Source of the DNA: Tepidicella xavieri
Lineage (GTDB): Bacteria; Pseudomonadota; Gammaproteobacteria; Burkholderiales; Burkholderiaceae_C
NCBI RefSeq assembly: GCF_004363315.1
Contig: NZ_SNYL01000009.1
Coordinates: 62,001-126,000 of the forward strand
Direction of reading: 5' to 3'
DNA: 64,000 nucleotides
The position numbers and the translations under genes are program-made. The notes below the pieces were generated by a model. The model was not told the DNA's origin. It did not search any database and worked only from the letters and a program-made list of their open reading frames with translations. Of this stretch, positions 44,630 to 57,482 are shown in pieces. Within the stretch, counting starts at the first letter, position 1. Each line of letters opens with the position of its first letter.

Positions 44630-47044
44630 ATGGTCAAGCGTTCGACGTCACCCCGGGCCGATGGGCAGGTGCTGCGCGAGCGCTCGCCTGCCCCCAAGCC
44701 CACGCCCCCCGAGCCCGCCACGCGGGCGCGCCCGGAGCGCGCCGCGACGCGTGCCTTGGCCGGGGGGCACGCGGCTGGTCCGCTGCTGATGCCCCCCGGC
44801 GTGCGCGATGCCCCGGTGCTGGATCTGATGTGTTCGCATTTCGTGCTCAGCCTCGTGGCGCGACAGGGCGCGCGCTTCAACCTGAGGCGCGACCTCAATG
44901 CCTTGCTCGCGCTGGCCGGTCGCCACCTGGTCTGGCCGCCCACCATCCTGCGGCGGCTGCGCCTGTTTCTGCAGCAGCGCTGCCACGACAACGAGTGGTG
45001 GCACGGGCAGGAGGCGCTGAGTCCGGCGGCTTTTCTGGAGCGGTTCGGCATCTGGCAAGGCCCCTACGAAGAAGGCACGCTGTTTTTCCATCTGGACGAA
45101 TACGCCCGCGAAGCGCCGAAGGACGTGATGACGGTGCTGGCCGCCACGGGCGAGTGGCTGCGCCAGGCACTGCAGCGCCGCCCCAGTCTGCTGGAGCGCA
45201 ACATCGAGACGCTGGCCCACCTGCTGCAACTCAACGCCGGCGAAAAGGCCTTGCTGCTCTATGGCACCCTGGCCCGCTACCAGCGCGAGTTGCGCAACAT
45301 CCTGGTCGAATTCAAGGTCCACAACGCGCCTGAGGCCTACGCCCTGCTGGCCGATGTGGCCGGCGTCAACGCCGCGGAAATCCGGGAGGCGCTGCGTGCC
45401 GGTTCGCGGCTGGAGCGCATCGGGCTGGTGGACAACTTGCTGCCGGAACACAACATCACCGACATGGCCGACCTGATGAAGGTCAGCGAGCGGCTGCCGC
45501 CGGTGCTGATGCGCGAGTACCGCAGCCACAACGAGTTGATGGCGGTGTTCACCCGGCCCGCGGCGCGCTCGGCATTGGATCTGGACGACTTTGCCTTCGT
45601 GGCCGAAGACGCGGCCCTGCTGTGCACCCTGCTGCGCGAGGCCGTGGCGCGCCGGGAAGCCGGCGTCAATGTGCTGATCTATGGCCCGCCCGGCACCGGC
45701 AAGACGGAATTGGCCCGCGTGGTCGCGCAAGCCGCCGGGCTGGAGTTGTTCGAGGTGGAATATGCCGATCGGGAAGGCCATTCGCTCAGCGGCAAGGACC
45801 GCTACCGATCGCTGCAGATTGCGCAAGTGTTCCTCAAGGGCACGGCGCGCTCGGCGCTGCTGTTTGACGAGGTGGAGGACGTGTTCCCGGCCGCCCCCGA
45901 GGGCTTGGCCCGCGCAGGGCGCAACGAAACGGCAGACCCCGGCGGCAAGGCCTGGGTCAATCAGGTGCTGGAATCCAACCCAGTGCCCACGCTGTGGATC
46001 ACCAACCGCATCGACCAGATCGACCCGGCTTTTCGCCGCCGCTTTGCCTACCACCTCGAACTCAAAAGCCCGCCACCCGGCGCCCGCGAGCAACTGGTGC
46101 GCAAAGCCCTGGAGGGCCAGCCGGTTTCGGAACGGCTGGTGGGCCGGCTGGTGGAGCGCCCGGGGCTGACGCCCGCGCAAATCCACACCGCGCTGCGCTT
46201 CGCGCGGCTGGCCGCGCCCGACAGCGCCGACCCGGCGCATTTCGATCGCCTGATCGAGCGCCAGCTCCAACACGCGGACCAGGCACTGGGCCGGCGCGCC
46301 GGCGCCACGGCCCGGGCCCAGCCGATGGATTACGGTCTGCAGTGGCTGCACATCGAGTCGCGCCACGCGCTGCCGCGCATCGTGGCGGCACTGCGGACCA
46401 AAGGCCAAGGCACGCTGTGCTTCCACGGCCCACCCGGCACCGGCAAGACCGCGCTGGCCGAATACCTGGCCCATGAGCTGGAACGACCGCTGATGGTGCG
46501 ACAGGCCAGCGATCTGGTGAGCAAATTCGTGGGCGAGACCGAGCAGCAGATGGCCACCATGTTTGCCGAGGCGCAAGCCGAGCAAGCGGTGCTGCTGCTC
46601 GACGAGGCCGACAGCTTTCTGCTGGACCGCCGCGGCGCCCTGCGCACGCACGAAGTCAGCGAAGTCAATGAAATGCTGCAGGGCATGGAACGCTTCGAGG
46701 GCATCTTTGTGTGCACCACCAACCTGATGGAGCGCATCGATGCCGCAGCCCTGCGCCGTTTCACGTTCAAGATCCGCTTCAAGCCGCTGACGGCCGCCCA
46801 GCGCCTGGCCTTGTTCGCCCGCGAGGCCCTGGGCAGCACGGAGGCAGCGGCCGTGCCGGCCGAGTGGTCGCAGCGGCTGCTGGCGCTCGATCAGCTGTGC
46901 CTGGGCGATTTCGCCGCCGTCAAACGCCAGTGGGAGCTGCTGCACGAAGCCCCTTCGGCGGAGGACTTCCTGTGCCAGCTCGAAGCCGAGCACCGGCTCA
47001 AGCCCGAAGTGCGCGAGCGGCGCAGCATCGGCTTTACGGGTTGA
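44630..47044 (+). CDS. Tandem AAA+ ATPase with helical N-terminal domain
   Basis: 804 residues from the ATG at 44630 (AGGAG upstream). A basic, proline-rich leader of about 50 residues and a helical region (about 60-330) precede two AAA modules. Module 1: Walker [13 protein letters not shown] near 350-361, Walker [12 protein letters not shown] near 410, and arginine-rich [15 protein letters not shown] near 465. Module 2: Walker [15 protein letters not shown] near 600, Walker [18 protein letters not shown] near 655 and [14 protein letters not shown] near 700. It resembles uncharacterised proteobacterial two-AAA proteins; role unknown. Convergent with recQ, overlapping its 3' end by 11 bp. Confidence 0.88.
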   Translation: MVKRSTSPRADGQVLRERSPAPKPTPPEPATRARPERAATRALAGGHAAGPLLMPPGVRDAPVLDLMCSHFVLSLVARQGARFNLRRDLNALLALAGRHLVWPPTILRRLRLFLQQRCHDNEWWHGQEALSPAAFLERFGIWQGPYEEGTLFFHLDEYAREAPKDVMTVLAATGEWLRQALQRRPSLLERNIETLAHLLQLNAGEKALLLYGTLARYQRELRNILVEFKVHNAPEAYALLADVAGVNAAEIREALRAGSRLERIGLVDNLLPEHNITDMADLMKVSERLPPVLMREYRSHNELMAVFTRPAARSALDLDDFAFVAEDAALLCTLLREAVARREAGVNVLIYGPPGTGKTELARVVAQAAGLELFEVEYADREGHSLSGKDRYRSLQIAQVFLKGTARSALLFDEVEDVFPAAPEGLARAGRNETADPGGKAWVNQVLESNPVPTLWITNRIDQIDPAFRRRFAYHLELKSPPPGAREQLVRKALEGQPVSERLVGRLVERPGLTPAQIHTALRFARLAAPDSADPAHFDRLIERQLQHADQALGRRAGATARAQPMDYGLQWLHIESRHALPRIVAALRTKGQGTLCFHGPPGTGKTALAEYLAHELERPLMVRQASDLVSKFVGETEQQMATMFAEAQAEQAVLLLDEADSFLLDRRGALRTHEVSEVNEMLQGMERFEGIFVCTTNLMERIDAAALRRFTFKIRFKPLTAAQRLALFAREALGSTEAAAVPAEWSQRLLALDQLCLGDFAAVKRQWELLHEAPSAEDFLCQLEAEHRLKPEVRERRSIGFTG

Positions 47045-48974
47045 CCACGCGCAACACCGCCGCCCCGTAAGCCTCCCGCTTTTTCTGCCCCAGACCGGGC
47101 AGGCCCTCCAGGTCTGCCCAGCTGCGGGGCTGGCGCTCGGCGATGGCGCGCAAGGTGGCGTCGTGAAGGATGACGTAGGCGGGCAGGTTGTGCTCGCGAG
47201 CCACCTCGGCGCGCCAGGCCTTGAGGGCCGCGAGCGTCTCGCGGGCGGCCAGTGGCAGGGTGGCTTCGGCCGCCACCACCCGCTGGCGCGCGCCGCCACG
47301 GCTGCGCGCTGGGCTGGTCGAGGGCACGCGCAAGCGCACCGTTGCCTCCCCGCGCAACAACGCGCGCGCGCCTTCGGCCAGGTGCAGGGTGGCAAACGGC
47401 CCACCGTCCACCCGCACCGCGCCGCGCGCGATCAGCTGGCGCAGCAGGCTGCGCCATTCGCTCTCGCCCAGTTGGGTGCCGATGCCAAAGGTGCTGAGAC
47501 GGTCGTGCCCGTACTGGCGCACCTTGTCGGTGGCCTTGCCCCGCAAGATGTCGATCAGGTGCCCGGCGCCGAAAGCGCTGCCGCTGGCCTGCTGCACGCG
47601 GTAGATGCACGACAGCAGCTTGCGGGCGGCTTCGGTGGCGTCCCAGGTCTGCGGCGGCTGCAGGCAGTTGTCGCAATTGCCGCAACGTGCCCCCGCGGCC
47701 AGCCCGTCCGGGCCTGCCTGGCCGTAGGCTTCCCCGAAATAGGCCAGCAAGCGCACGCGCCGGCAGTCGGTGGCCTCGGCCAGCGCCAGCAAGGCATCGA
47801 GCTTGCCGCGCAGCACCTGCTTGAACTCGTCGGCGGCGGGGCTCTCATCGATCATGCGGCGCTGGTTCACCACGTCTTGCAGGCCGTAGGCCATCCAGGC
47901 ATTGGCGGGCTCGCCGTCGCGCCCGGCGCGGCCCGTTTCCTGGTAGTAGCCCTCGATGTTCTTGGGCATGTCCAGATGCGCCACGAAGCGCACATCGGGC
48001 TTGTCGATCCCCATGCCGAACGCGATGGTGGCCACCATGATGAGCCCGTCTTCGCGCAAGAAACGGTCTTGATGGCGCTGGCGCACGGCGGCATCCAGCC
48101 CGGCGTGATACGGCAAGGCGCGCAAGCCGGCCTCGGCCAGTTGGGCCGCCACCTCCTCGACGCGGCGGCGCGACTGGCAATACACCACGCCCGCGTCATG
48201 GCCGCTGGCGTGGGTGTGCTCGTCGCGAATGAAGCGCAGCAATTGCTGCACGCTGTCTTTTTTCTCGACGATGTGGTAGCGGATGTTGGGCCGATCGAAG
48301 CTGCTGACGAAGTGCTGCGCTGCCTGCAATTGCAGGTGGTGCACGATGTCGTCGCGGGTGAGCGCATCGGCCGTGGCGGTCAGCGCGATGCGCGGCACGT
48401 CTGGGAAGCGTTCGTGCAAGGCCGCCAGCCCGCGGTACTCGGGTCGGAAATCGTGGCCCCACTGGCTGACGCAATGCGCCTCGTCGATCGCAAACAGGCT
48501 CAGCAGCCCACGCTCGTGCAACGATTGCAACTGGGCCATGAAGCGCGGCGTGGTCAACCGCTCGGGCGCGGCATACAGCAGCACCAGCTCGCCGCGCAGC
48601 AGGCGCCGCTCCACCTCGGCAGCGTCTTCCCCCGACAGGCTGGAGTTGAGGTAGGCGGCCTCGACGCCGGCTTCACGCAAGGCGCCGACCTGGTCGTGCA
48701 TGAGCGCGATCAGGGGCGAGACGACGATGGCCACCCCATGCCCGGCCCGGTGCCGCACGATGGCCGGGATCTGGTAGCACAGCGATTTGCCGCCACCGGT
48801 GGGCATGAGCACCAGGGCATCGCCCCCGGCGCTGACGTGGGCCACGATGGCCTGCTGCGGCCCGCGAAAACGGGCATAGCCGAACACGTCGCGCAGCACG
48901 GCGTGGCACTCGCCCTCCCACGGGGTGACGCCGGGCTCGACCGTGTCTGGCACGGCAAGGGCTTCACTGAGCAA
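47034..48974 (-). CDS. recQ: ATP-dependent DNA helicase RecQ
   Basis: 3'-5' helicase for recombination and fork repair. 646 residues from a TTG at 48974 with GGAGG upstream. Walker [15 protein letters not shown] near residue 57, DEAH box [18 protein letters not shown] near residue 148, motif [15 protein letters not shown] near residue 345, zinc ligands including CGNCDNC near residue 425, an RQC winged-helix region, and one HRDC domain at the C-terminus ([20 protein letters not shown]). The full domain set is present. Its 3' end overlaps the convergent AAA gene. Confidence 0.96.
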   Translation of the reverse strand: MLSEALAVPDTVEPGVTPWEGECHAVLRDVFGYARFRGPQQAIVAHVSAGGDALVLMPTGGGKSLCYQIPAIVRHRAGHGVAIVVSPLIALMHDQVGALREAGVEAAYLNSSLSGEDAAEVERRLLRGELVLLYAAPERLTTPRFMAQLQSLHERGLLSLFAIDEAHCVSQWGHDFRPEYRGLAALHERFPDVPRIALTATADALTRDDIVHHLQLQAAQHFVSSFDRPNIRYHIVEKKDSVQQLLRFIRDEHTHASGHDAGVVYCQSRRRVEEVAAQLAEAGLRALPYHAGLDAAVRQRHQDRFLREDGLIMVATIAFGMGIDKPDVRFVAHLDMPKNIEGYYQETGRAGRDGEPANAWMAYGLQDVVNQRRMIDESPAADEFKQVLRGKLDALLALAEATDCRRVRLLAYFGEAYGQAGPDGLAAGARCGNCDNCLQPPQTWDATEAARKLLSCIYRVQQASGSAFGAGHLIDILRGKATDKVRQYGHDRLSTFGIGTQLGESEWRSLLRQLIARGAVRVDGGPFATLHLAEGARALLRGEATVRLRVPSTSPARSRGGARQRVVAAEATLPLAARETLAALKAWRAEVAREHNLPAYVILHDATLRAIAERQPRSWADLEGLPGLGQKKREAYGAAVLRVVNP

Positions 48975-48992
48975 GCGACGGGCCTCCGCCTT

Positions 48993-49403
48993 TCACATCT
49001 GCTCCCAGGGCAGGCCGTCGTGGCGCCAGCCGTTGACGGTGGAGCGGTGAAAGTGCTCGTCGAGCTCGCCTTCGAAGCCGTGCACCACGTGGGCCACGTC
49101 GGTGAAGCCGGCGGCTTCGAGCGCCTGCCCGGCATCCAGCGTGCGCTTGCCACTGCGGCAGATCAGCAGGATGGGGCGGTCCTTGTGGCCCGCTTCGGCC
49201 TCGACCTGGCGGGCAAAGCGCTCGGGGTCGGGCTTGAGATCTGGGTAGTCGTACCAGGCAATGTGCACCACCCCGGGCGGGCGCCCGACGTAGAGAGACT
49301 CGATTTCCATGCGCACATCCACGAACAGCGGGGCCTGCTCGGGCGGATCGTCGGCATGGGCCTGCAGCCACTGCCAGGCTTCCTTGGGTTGGAGGTGCTT
49401 CAT
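48993..49403 (-). CDS. Rhodanese-domain sulfurtransferase
   Basis: 136 residues, a single rhodanese domain. The catalytic loop is CRSGKRT with Cys82, and FVDVRMEIESLYVGRPPGVVHIAW near residue 27 is the usual N-terminal motif. The C-terminal GWRHDGLPWEQM is the common end of GlpE-like single-domain proteins. It would transfer sulfane sulfur between thiosulfate or persulfides and acceptors. It lies 18 nt upstream of recQ on the same strand, so it may be co-transcribed, and 40 nt downstream of hemB. Confidence 0.92.
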   Translation of the reverse strand: MKHLQPKEAWQWLQAHADDPPEQAPLFVDVRMEIESLYVGRPPGVVHIAWYDYPDLKPDPERFARQVEAEAGHKDRPILLICRSGKRTLDAGQALEAAGFTDVAHVVHGFEGELDEHFHRSTVNGWRHDGLPWEQM

Positions 49404-49443
49404 GGTGGGTATTGTCGCTGCGGCGAACGGCAGGGCCTGCGGC

Positions 49444-51661
<2,218 letters not shown>

Positions 51662-51673
51662 GAAACGCCCGCC

Positions 51674-52585
51674 ATGACCACATCTTCGGCCCCCTGGTTC
51701 GAACACTTCGAGACCCACACCCTGGCCCTGCCGCAGAGCCGGGTTCACTACCGTATCGGAGGCCGGGCTGACGCCCCGGCGCTGGTGCTTCTGCATGGTT
51801 TTCCGCAGACGCACGTGATGTGGCACCGGGTGGCCCGTGCACTGGCAGCGCACTACCGACTGATCCTGCCAGACCTGCGTGGCTACGGCGACTCGGCCGC
51901 CCGGGCACCCGATGCCCCCGATCACGCACCGCACAGCAAACGGGCCATGGCCGCCGATGTGGTGGCCCTGCTGGACCACCTGGGCATCGACCAGGCGTTC
52001 CTGGGCGGCCATGACCGGGGTGGCCGAGTGGCTCATCGACTGGCGCTGGACCACCCGCAGCGCGTGCGCAAGCTCTGCGTCATCGACATCGCCCCGACGC
52101 TGGACATGTACGCCCGCACCGACATGGACTTCGCACGCGCCTATTACCACTGGTTCCACCTGATCCAGCCCGCGCCACTGCCCGAAACCATGATCGGCGG
52201 CTGTGCCCTCAGCTACCTGCACACCAAGTTGGGGGGATGGGGCGGGCAGGGCCTTGCCCATCTGGAACCCGAGGCGCTGGCCGAATACGAGCGGTGCTTC
52301 TGTCGGCCACACGCCATCCACAGCGCCTGCGAGGACTACCGCGCCAGTGCTGGCATCGACCTGGAACACGACGCCGCCAGCCGGGCTCGCGGCCAGCGCA
52401 TCGCCTGCGACATGCTGGTGCTGTGGGGGGAGCGTGGCGTGGTGCACCGGCTGTTCCGCCCCTTGGCGCTCTGGCAGGCCCAATGCGCTGCCCAAGTTTC
52501 TGGGCAGGCCATGCCCGCCGGCCATTTCATCCCCGAAGAACTGCCCGATGACACCGCCGAAGCCCTGCGCCGGTTTTTTGTCTGA
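51674..52585 (+). CDS. Fluoroacetate dehalogenase-like alpha/beta hydrolase
   Basis: 303 residues. All residues I remember as essential in the fluoroacetate dehalogenase RPA1163 are present at a constant +4 offset: nucleophile D114 (GHDRGGR), carboxylate-binding R115 and R118, D138, halide-pocket H159, W160 and Y222, W189, and catalytic H284. The oxyanion motif is HGFPQTHVMW near residue 41. This makes defluorination or dehalogenation of 2-haloacetates plausible, but epoxide hydrolase-like activity cannot be ruled out. Cytoplasmic; it starts 12 nt after the kinase-like gene and is unrelated to its other neighbours. Confidence 0.85.
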   Translation: MTTSSAPWFEHFETHTLALPQSRVHYRIGGRADAPALVLLHGFPQTHVMWHRVARALAAHYRLILPDLRGYGDSAARAPDAPDHAPHSKRAMAADVVALLDHLGIDQAFLGGHDRGGRVAHRLALDHPQRVRKLCVIDIAPTLDMYARTDMDFARAYYHWFHLIQPAPLPETMIGGCALSYLHTKLGGWGGQGLAHLEPEALAEYERCFCRPHAIHSACEDYRASAGIDLEHDAASRARGQRIACDMLVLWGERGVVHRLFRPLALWQAQCAAQVSGQAMPAGHFIPEELPDDTAEALRRFFV

Positions 52586-52611
52586 CGCGGGACTGTTCAG
52601 TTTTTTTGAAT

Positions 52612-52625
52612 GATTTCATGAAATC
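52612..52625. promoter_or_regulatory. 14-bp palindrome upstream of doxX
   Basis: GATTTCATGAAATC is a perfect palindrome 66 bp upstream of the doxX start, in an AT-rich stretch following the hydrolase gene. Candidate operator for the doxX-pirin pair; the regulator is unknown. Confidence 0.4.
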
Positions 52626-52690
52626 CATGCGCCGCACCCGGCGGTCGGTTTGCCTACAGTCTAGGCATTCCAACCGCTGGAGTTCATTCC

Positions 52691-53101
52691 ATGTTTTTGC
52701 ATCACCCGCTGTTTCCGCTGCTTGCCCGCCTGCTGATGGTGGCCCTGTTCCTGCCCGCGGGCCTGAACAAGATCGTCGGCTTCGAAGACACCGTGGGCTA
52801 CATCGCCTCCGTCGGCCTGCCGCTGGCCACGCTGGGCGCCCTCATCGCCATCGTCGTGGAAGTCGTCGCTCCACTGGCGCTGCTGGCCGGCTGGCAGACA
52901 CGGTGGGCCGCCTTGGCGCTGGCCGTATTCACGCTGGCGGCCACGGTGTTCTTCCACAACTACTGGGCCATGTCGGCTGAGCAGCAGTTCGTGCAGCAAC
53001 TCATGTTCTTCAAGAACCTGGGCGTGATCGGTGGCCTGCTGGCGTTGGTGGCCAGCGGCGCCGGGGCCTGGAGCCTCGATGCCAAGCAGGGCCGCGCCTG
53101 A
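52691..53101 (+). CDS. DoxX-family membrane protein
   Basis: 136 residues with four hydrophobic helices. N-terminal LARLLMVALFLPAGLNKIVGF and the TRWAALALAVFTLAATVFFHNYW segment are typical of DoxX/YphA-like inner-membrane proteins, some of which take part in quinone-linked or redox-stress functions. GGAG lies 8 nt before the ATG. It is 28 nt upstream of a pirin gene on the same strand. DoxX and pirin genes often occur together in proteobacteria, as I recall, which supports a shared stress role without defining it. Confidence 0.9.
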   Translation: MFLHHPLFPLLARLLMVALFLPAGLNKIVGFEDTVGYIASVGLPLATLGALIAIVVEVVAPLALLAGWQTRWAALALAVFTLAATVFFHNYWAMSAEQQFVQQLMFFKNLGVIGGLLALVASGAGAWSLDAKQGRA

Positions 53102-53129
53102 GGATACCCCACCCCAGACAGAGATCCGC

Positions 53130-54032
53130 ATGCCCTCTGAAGCCGCCCCTTTCCGCACTGTGCATGGACAGGCCAAGGACCTGGGTGGCGGCTTCACGGT
53201 GCGGCGCCTGCTGCCCCAGGCCGGACACCGGTCGGTGGGGCCGTTCGTGTTCTTCGATCACATGGGCCCGCTGGACGGCATCGGCCAGCGCGAGCACGAT
53301 GTGCGGCCCCATCCCCACATCGGCCTGTGCACGCTGACCTACCTGTTTGCCGGCGCCATGATGCACCGCGACAGCACCGGGGCGGTGCAACGCATCGAGC
53401 CTGGCGCCGTCAACCTGATGACGGCGGGCCAGGGGGTGGTGCACAGCGAGCGCACTCCCGAAGACCTGATCGGCCAACCGGTACAGACCCACGGCCTGCA
53501 ACTCTGGCTGGCCCTGCCGCGCAGCCATGAGGAGGTGCCCGCATCCTTCGAGCACCTGGCGGCCGACCGCCTGCCGAACATTGCGCATGGCGGCGCACGG
53601 ATCCGCGTGCTGGCGGGCGAGGCTTTTGGGGAACGCTCGCCCCTGACCCTGCCCATGCAGACCCTGTACCTGGATTTGCGGCTGGCGCCTGGCGCCTCGG
53701 TGCGTCTGCCACGGCTGGCACCGGAAGTCGCGCTCTACGCCCCCGATACGCCCTTCGTTCTGGACGGGCAGCCCGTGGCGGCCCGTGTGATGGCACTGCC
53801 CGACGCCAACGGCTGCACCGTCAGCGCCCCGCCCGGCGCGCCCGCCCAGGTGATGGTGCTGGGCGGCGAGCCGCCAGACGGCCCGCGCCACCTGTGGTGG
53901 AACTTCGTCTCCAGCCGCCGCGAACGCATCGAACAGGCCGTGGCCGACTGGGAGGCGGACCGCTTTCCCCAGGTACCTAGCGATACGGAACGCATTCCCG
54001 CCCCACCTTGGCGGCCGCCAAAAGCGCCATGA
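53130..54032 (+). CDS. Pirin family protein
   Basis: Bicupin, 300 residues from the ATG at 53130. N-terminal FTVRRLLPQAGHRSVGPFVFFDHMGP and the metal ligands in RPHPHIGLCTLTYLF (HPH) and VVHSERTPED (HSE) are the pirin signature. The C-terminal domain ends HLWWNFVSSRRERIEQAVADW, the usual pirin C-terminal motif. Bacterial pirins show quercetinase activity or bind partner enzymes; the role here is unknown. The frame is open into the upstream gene, but homology starts at this ATG. A perfect inverted repeat follows the gene. Confidence 0.93.
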   Translation: MPSEAAPFRTVHGQAKDLGGGFTVRRLLPQAGHRSVGPFVFFDHMGPLDGIGQREHDVRPHPHIGLCTLTYLFAGAMMHRDSTGAVQRIEPGAVNLMTAGQGVVHSERTPEDLIGQPVQTHGLQLWLALPRSHEEVPASFEHLAADRLPNIAHGGARIRVLAGEAFGERSPLTLPMQTLYLDLRLAPGASVRLPRLAPEVALYAPDTPFVLDGQPVAARVMALPDANGCTVSAPPGAPAQVMVLGGEPPDGPRHLWWNFVSSRRERIEQAVADWEADRFPQVPSDTERIPAPPWRPPKAP

Positions 54033-54079
54033 AACGCCCGGGCTGATCAGGTCAGCGTGGGCAGCAAATGGCGCTGAAA

Positions 54080-54123
54080 CATCCTTGCAATTATGGAGTT
54101 TCATTCCGTGATTTGCAAGGATG
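54080..54123. repeat. 11-bp inverted repeat between convergent pirin and glcB genes
   Basis: CATCCTTGCAA (54080-54090) and TTGCAAGGATG (54113-54123) are perfect inverted copies separated by 22 bp. No T-run follows on either strand. It may be a shared weak terminator for the two converging transcripts. Confidence 0.6.
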
Positions 54124-54130
54124 ATAAGCC

Positions 54131-56347
54131 TCAAGCCTGCCCGGCCTTGACCTTCAGGCGCCAAGCGTGCAGCAGCGGCTCGGTGTAGCCGCTGGGCTGC
54201 GCCTTGCCTTTGAACACGAGGTCCAACGCGGCCTGGAACGCCGCGCCATTGGGGTTGGCGACCAGCGACTTGTAAGCCGGATCGCCCGCGTTCTGGGCGT
54301 CCACCTTGGCGGCCATGCGGGCAAAGGTCTCGCGCACCTGCGCCTCGGTCACCACGCCGTGGTGCAGCCAGTTGGCCACGTGCTGGCTGCTGATGCGCAG
54401 CGTGGCGCGGTCCTCCATCAGGCCGACGTCGTGGATGTCGGGCACCTTGGAGCAACCGATGCCCTGATCCACCCAGCGCACCACGTAGCCGAGGATGCCC
54501 TGGATGTTGTTGTCCAGCTCGGCCTGCTTGTCGGCCTCGCTCCAGGTCGGGTGGGCGGCCACCGGCACGGTCAGCAAGCCGGTCAGCAGGTTGTCGCGCT
54601 CGGCATCGGCGTCGATGCGCTCCAGCTCGGCCTGGATGTCGGTCACCTTGACCTGGTGGTAGTGCAGCGCGTGCAGCGTGGCGGCCGTCGGGCTGGGCAC
54701 CCAGGCGGTGTTGGCGCCAGCCTTGGGGTGCGCGATTTTCTGCTCCAGCATCGCCGCCATCAGATCGGGCATGGCCCACATGCCTTTGCCGATCTGGGCG
54801 CGGCCGCGCAGCCCACACTGCAAGCCCACCAGCACGTTGTTGCGCTCATACGCCTGGATCCAGGCGCTGGCCTTCATGTCGCCCTTGCGGATCATGGGGC
54901 CGGCCAGCATGGCGGTGTGCATTTCGTCGCCGGTGCGGTCGAGGAAGCCGGTGTTGATGAACGCCACGCGGCTGGCCGCCGCGGCGATGCAGGCCTTGAG
55001 GTTGACGGAGGTGCGGCGCTCCTCGTCCATGATGCCGAGCTTGACGGTGCTGTCGGGCAACCCCAGCATCTGCTCCACGCGGCTGAACAGTTCGGCGGCA
55101 AACGCCACTTCCTTGGGCCCGTGCATCTTGGGCTTGACGATGTAGACGCTGCCGGTGCGGCTGTTGCGGATCGACTCGCCACTGGGCAGCCGGCCACGGC
55201 CTTGCAAATCGTGCAGCGCAATCGTGGTGGTGATGACCGCGTCCATGATGCCCTCGGGAATTTCGCGCACCGTGCCGTCGGCGTCGGTGTACAAAATGGC
55301 CGGGTTGGTCATCAGGTGACCGACGTTGCGCACGAACATCAGGCTGCGGCCGTGCATCCGCACCTCCCCGCCAGCGGGCGCGGTATAGACCCGATCGGGG
55401 TTGAGGCCGCGCGTCATGCGCCGGCCGCCTTTGTCGAAGCTCTCGGTGAGCCACCCTTGCAGGATGCCCAGCCAGTTGCGATAGCCCAGCACCTTGTCCT
55501 CGGCATCGACCGCGGCCACGGAATCTTCTAGGTCCAAAATGGTGGACAGGGCCGCTTCCAGCACCACGTCGGCCACGCCCGCCGGATCGCTGGCGCCAAT
55601 GGGGGTGCTGCGGTCGATGACGATGTCGATGTGGTTGCCGTTGTGCACCAGCAGCACCGACTGGGGCGCGGCCGCCTCGCCCTGGTAACCCACGAGCTGG
55701 GCGGGATCTTTCAGGCCGGTGGTGGCCCCGCCTTGGAGCGTGACTTGCAACCGGCCGCCCACGATGGCGTAAGCCGCGGCATCGGCGTGCGAGCCGCTGG
55801 CCAGCGGGGCGGCCTGGTCCAGAAACTGCCGCGCGAACGCAATCACTTTGGCGCCGCGCTTCTCGTTGTAGCCTGGGCCCTTGGCGCAACCATCGGTCTC
55901 GGGGATGGCGTCGGTGCCGTAGAGCGCGTCGTACAGGCTGCCCCAGCGGGCATTGGCCGCATTGAGCGCATAGCGGGCATTGAGGATGGGCACCACCAGC
56001 TGCGGGCCGGCCTGCACGGCCAGTTCGGCGTCCACGTTGGCGGTGGTCGCCTTCACGTCGGCCGGAGCAGGCACCAGATAGCCGATCGTCTCCAGAAACT
56101 GGCGGTAGGCGGCCATGTTCTGGATGGGCCCCGGGTTGGCGCTGTGCCATTTGTCCAACTCGGCCTGCAGGCGGTCGCGCTCGGCCAGCAGCGCCCGGTT
56201 TTTCGGGGCCAGATCGGCCACGATGGCATCGAAGGCGCCCCACCACCGGGCCGCGTCGAGGCCGGTGCCTGGCAAGACCTGCTGGTTGACGAAATCGTAC
56301 AGAACGGTGGCCACCTGCATGCGGCCGACAGGGGTGCGAGCGGTCAT
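54131..56347 (-). CDS. glcB: Malate synthase G
   Basis: Condenses glyoxylate and acetyl-CoA to malate. 738 residues, the G-isoform length (about 725-740). Start at 56347 with AGGAGG 5 nt upstream ([16 protein letters not shown]). Active-site segments: [20 protein letters not shown] near residue 265, [21 protein letters not shown] near residue 315 split here for length, [17 protein letters not shown] near residue 405, [16 protein letters not shown] near residue 440 and [15 protein letters not shown] near residue 530. It is divergent from a LysR gene. Glycolate or glyoxylate assimilation is the usual use. Confidence 0.96.
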   Translation of the reverse strand: MTARTPVGRMQVATVLYDFVNQQVLPGTGLDAARWWGAFDAIVADLAPKNRALLAERDRLQAELDKWHSANPGPIQNMAAYRQFLETIGYLVPAPADVKATTANVDAELAVQAGPQLVVPILNARYALNAANARWGSLYDALYGTDAIPETDGCAKGPGYNEKRGAKVIAFARQFLDQAAPLASGSHADAAAYAIVGGRLQVTLQGGATTGLKDPAQLVGYQGEAAAPQSVLLVHNGNHIDIVIDRSTPIGASDPAGVADVVLEAALSTILDLEDSVAAVDAEDKVLGYRNWLGILQGWLTESFDKGGRRMTRGLNPDRVYTAPAGGEVRMHGRSLMFVRNVGHLMTNPAILYTDADGTVREIPEGIMDAVITTTIALHDLQGRGRLPSGESIRNSRTGSVYIVKPKMHGPKEVAFAAELFSRVEQMLGLPDSTVKLGIMDEERRTSVNLKACIAAAASRVAFINTGFLDRTGDEMHTAMLAGPMIRKGDMKASAWIQAYERNNVLVGLQCGLRGRAQIGKGMWAMPDLMAAMLEQKIAHPKAGANTAWVPSPTAATLHALHYHQVKVTDIQAELERIDADAERDNLLTGLLTVPVAAHPTWSEADKQAELDNNIQGILGYVVRWVDQGIGCSKVPDIHDVGLMEDRATLRISSQHVANWLHHGVVTEAQVRETFARMAAKVDAQNAGDPAYKSLVANPNGAAFQAALDLVFKGKAQPSGYTEPLLHAWRLKVKAGQA

Positions 56348-56539
56348 GAAAACCTCCTGGGATGGTGAGAAAACGGGGCCGGTGGCCACTGCGGGGCGGC
56401 CACGGGATAGGTGTCACTGTACGGCAAGCCAACGCGGGCATTGCTGCACCGAAACCGCGCTCACTCATGACTTTTACGTACATAATGAGCCCCACAATCC
56501 TTCCAGAAGCGTTGGCAGACAACGCAATCCCCGCCGCCT

Positions 56540-57469
56540 GTGGACAAGCTCAAGGCCATTGAAACGTTTGTGACCGTCGTCTCGCGCGGCAGCCTGACCG
56601 CGGCGGCGCGCGCCGAGGGCGTGGCGCCGGCCATCGTGGGCCGACGCCTGGATGCGCTGGAAGCCCACCTGGGCGTGAAGCTGCTGGTGCGCACCACCCG
56701 GCGGCTGACGCTCACCCATGAAGGCAGCGCCTTCCTGGAGGACTGCCAGCGCCTGCTGGCCGATCTGGCGCAGGCCGAAGCCAGTGTCAGCGCCGGTGGC
56801 GCGCGGGTCAGCGGCCATTTGCGCCTGACCGCGCCGGCCGGCTTCGGTCGTCGCCACGTCGCCCCGCTGGTGCCGCTGTTTCGGGAACTCCACCCCGAGG
56901 TCACCGTTTCGCTCAATCTCAGCGACCGGGTGATCGATCTGGCGGCCGAAGGCTACGACTGCGCGGTGCGCGTCGGCGACTTGCCGGACTCCTCGCTCAT
57001 CAGCGTGCGCCTGGCCGACAATCGCCGCCTCGTGGTGGCCGCGCCGGGCTACTTTCGGCATCGCAGCGTGCCGCAGCACCCGAACGATCTGCTGCATCAC
57101 GACTGTCTGGTCTTGTCGTCGGACGCTTCCCAGACCCGAGGCTGGGCTTTCACCGTGCCCGAAGCCGATGGCCGAAGCCGCACGGTGCACATCCGCCCGC
57201 GCGGCCCCCTGACCTGCACCGATGGCCAAGTGCTTTACGAATGGTGCTTGGCAGGCTTGGGCCTGGCCTGGCGCAGCACCTGGGAGGTGCAGGCCGACCT
57301 GCAGGCCGGGCGGCTGGTCAGCGTGCTGGACGCTTTCATGGCGCCGCCCAACGGCATTTATGCGGTGTTCCCGAGCGCCCGGCACCTGCCGCGGCGCGTG
57401 CGTGCCTGGGTCGAATTCATCAAGGAACGGTTTGGCCGCGCCGATTTCGGCGCCTTGCCCAAGCGCTGA
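56540..57469 (+). CDS. LysR-family regulator (CrgA-like)
   Basis: 309 residues from a GTG at 56540. DNA-binding domain: LKAIETFVTVVSRGSLTAAA and APAIVGRRLDALEAHLGVKL near residue 30, then a ligand domain (GHLRLTAPAGFGRRHVAPLV near residue 91) with EGYDCAVRVGDLPDSSLIS, a common pattern in the CrgA-type branch. It is divergent from glcB with 192 bp between the starts; control of glcB is plausible. The last gene on this strand before malic enzyme, which converges with it and ends 14 nt away. Confidence 0.92.
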   Translation: MDKLKAIETFVTVVSRGSLTAAARAEGVAPAIVGRRLDALEAHLGVKLLVRTTRRLTLTHEGSAFLEDCQRLLADLAQAEASVSAGGARVSGHLRLTAPAGFGRRHVAPLVPLFRELHPEVTVSLNLSDRVIDLAAEGYDCAVRVGDLPDSSLISVRLADNRRLVVAAPGYFRHRSVPQHPNDLLHHDCLVLSSDASQTRGWAFTVPEADGRSRTVHIRPRGPLTCTDGQVLYEWCLAGLGLAWRSTWEVQADLQAGRLVSVLDAFMAPPNGIYAVFPSARHLPRRVRAWVEFIKERFGRADFGALPKR

Positions 57470-57482
57470 TCCGGGCGCGGCT

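Noticed and set aside
44648-47404. 918-codon minus-strand frame opposite the AAA ATPase gene
   Set aside because: Shadow frame with Arg/Gly/Leu-rich composition; the plus strand has two full AAA modules.
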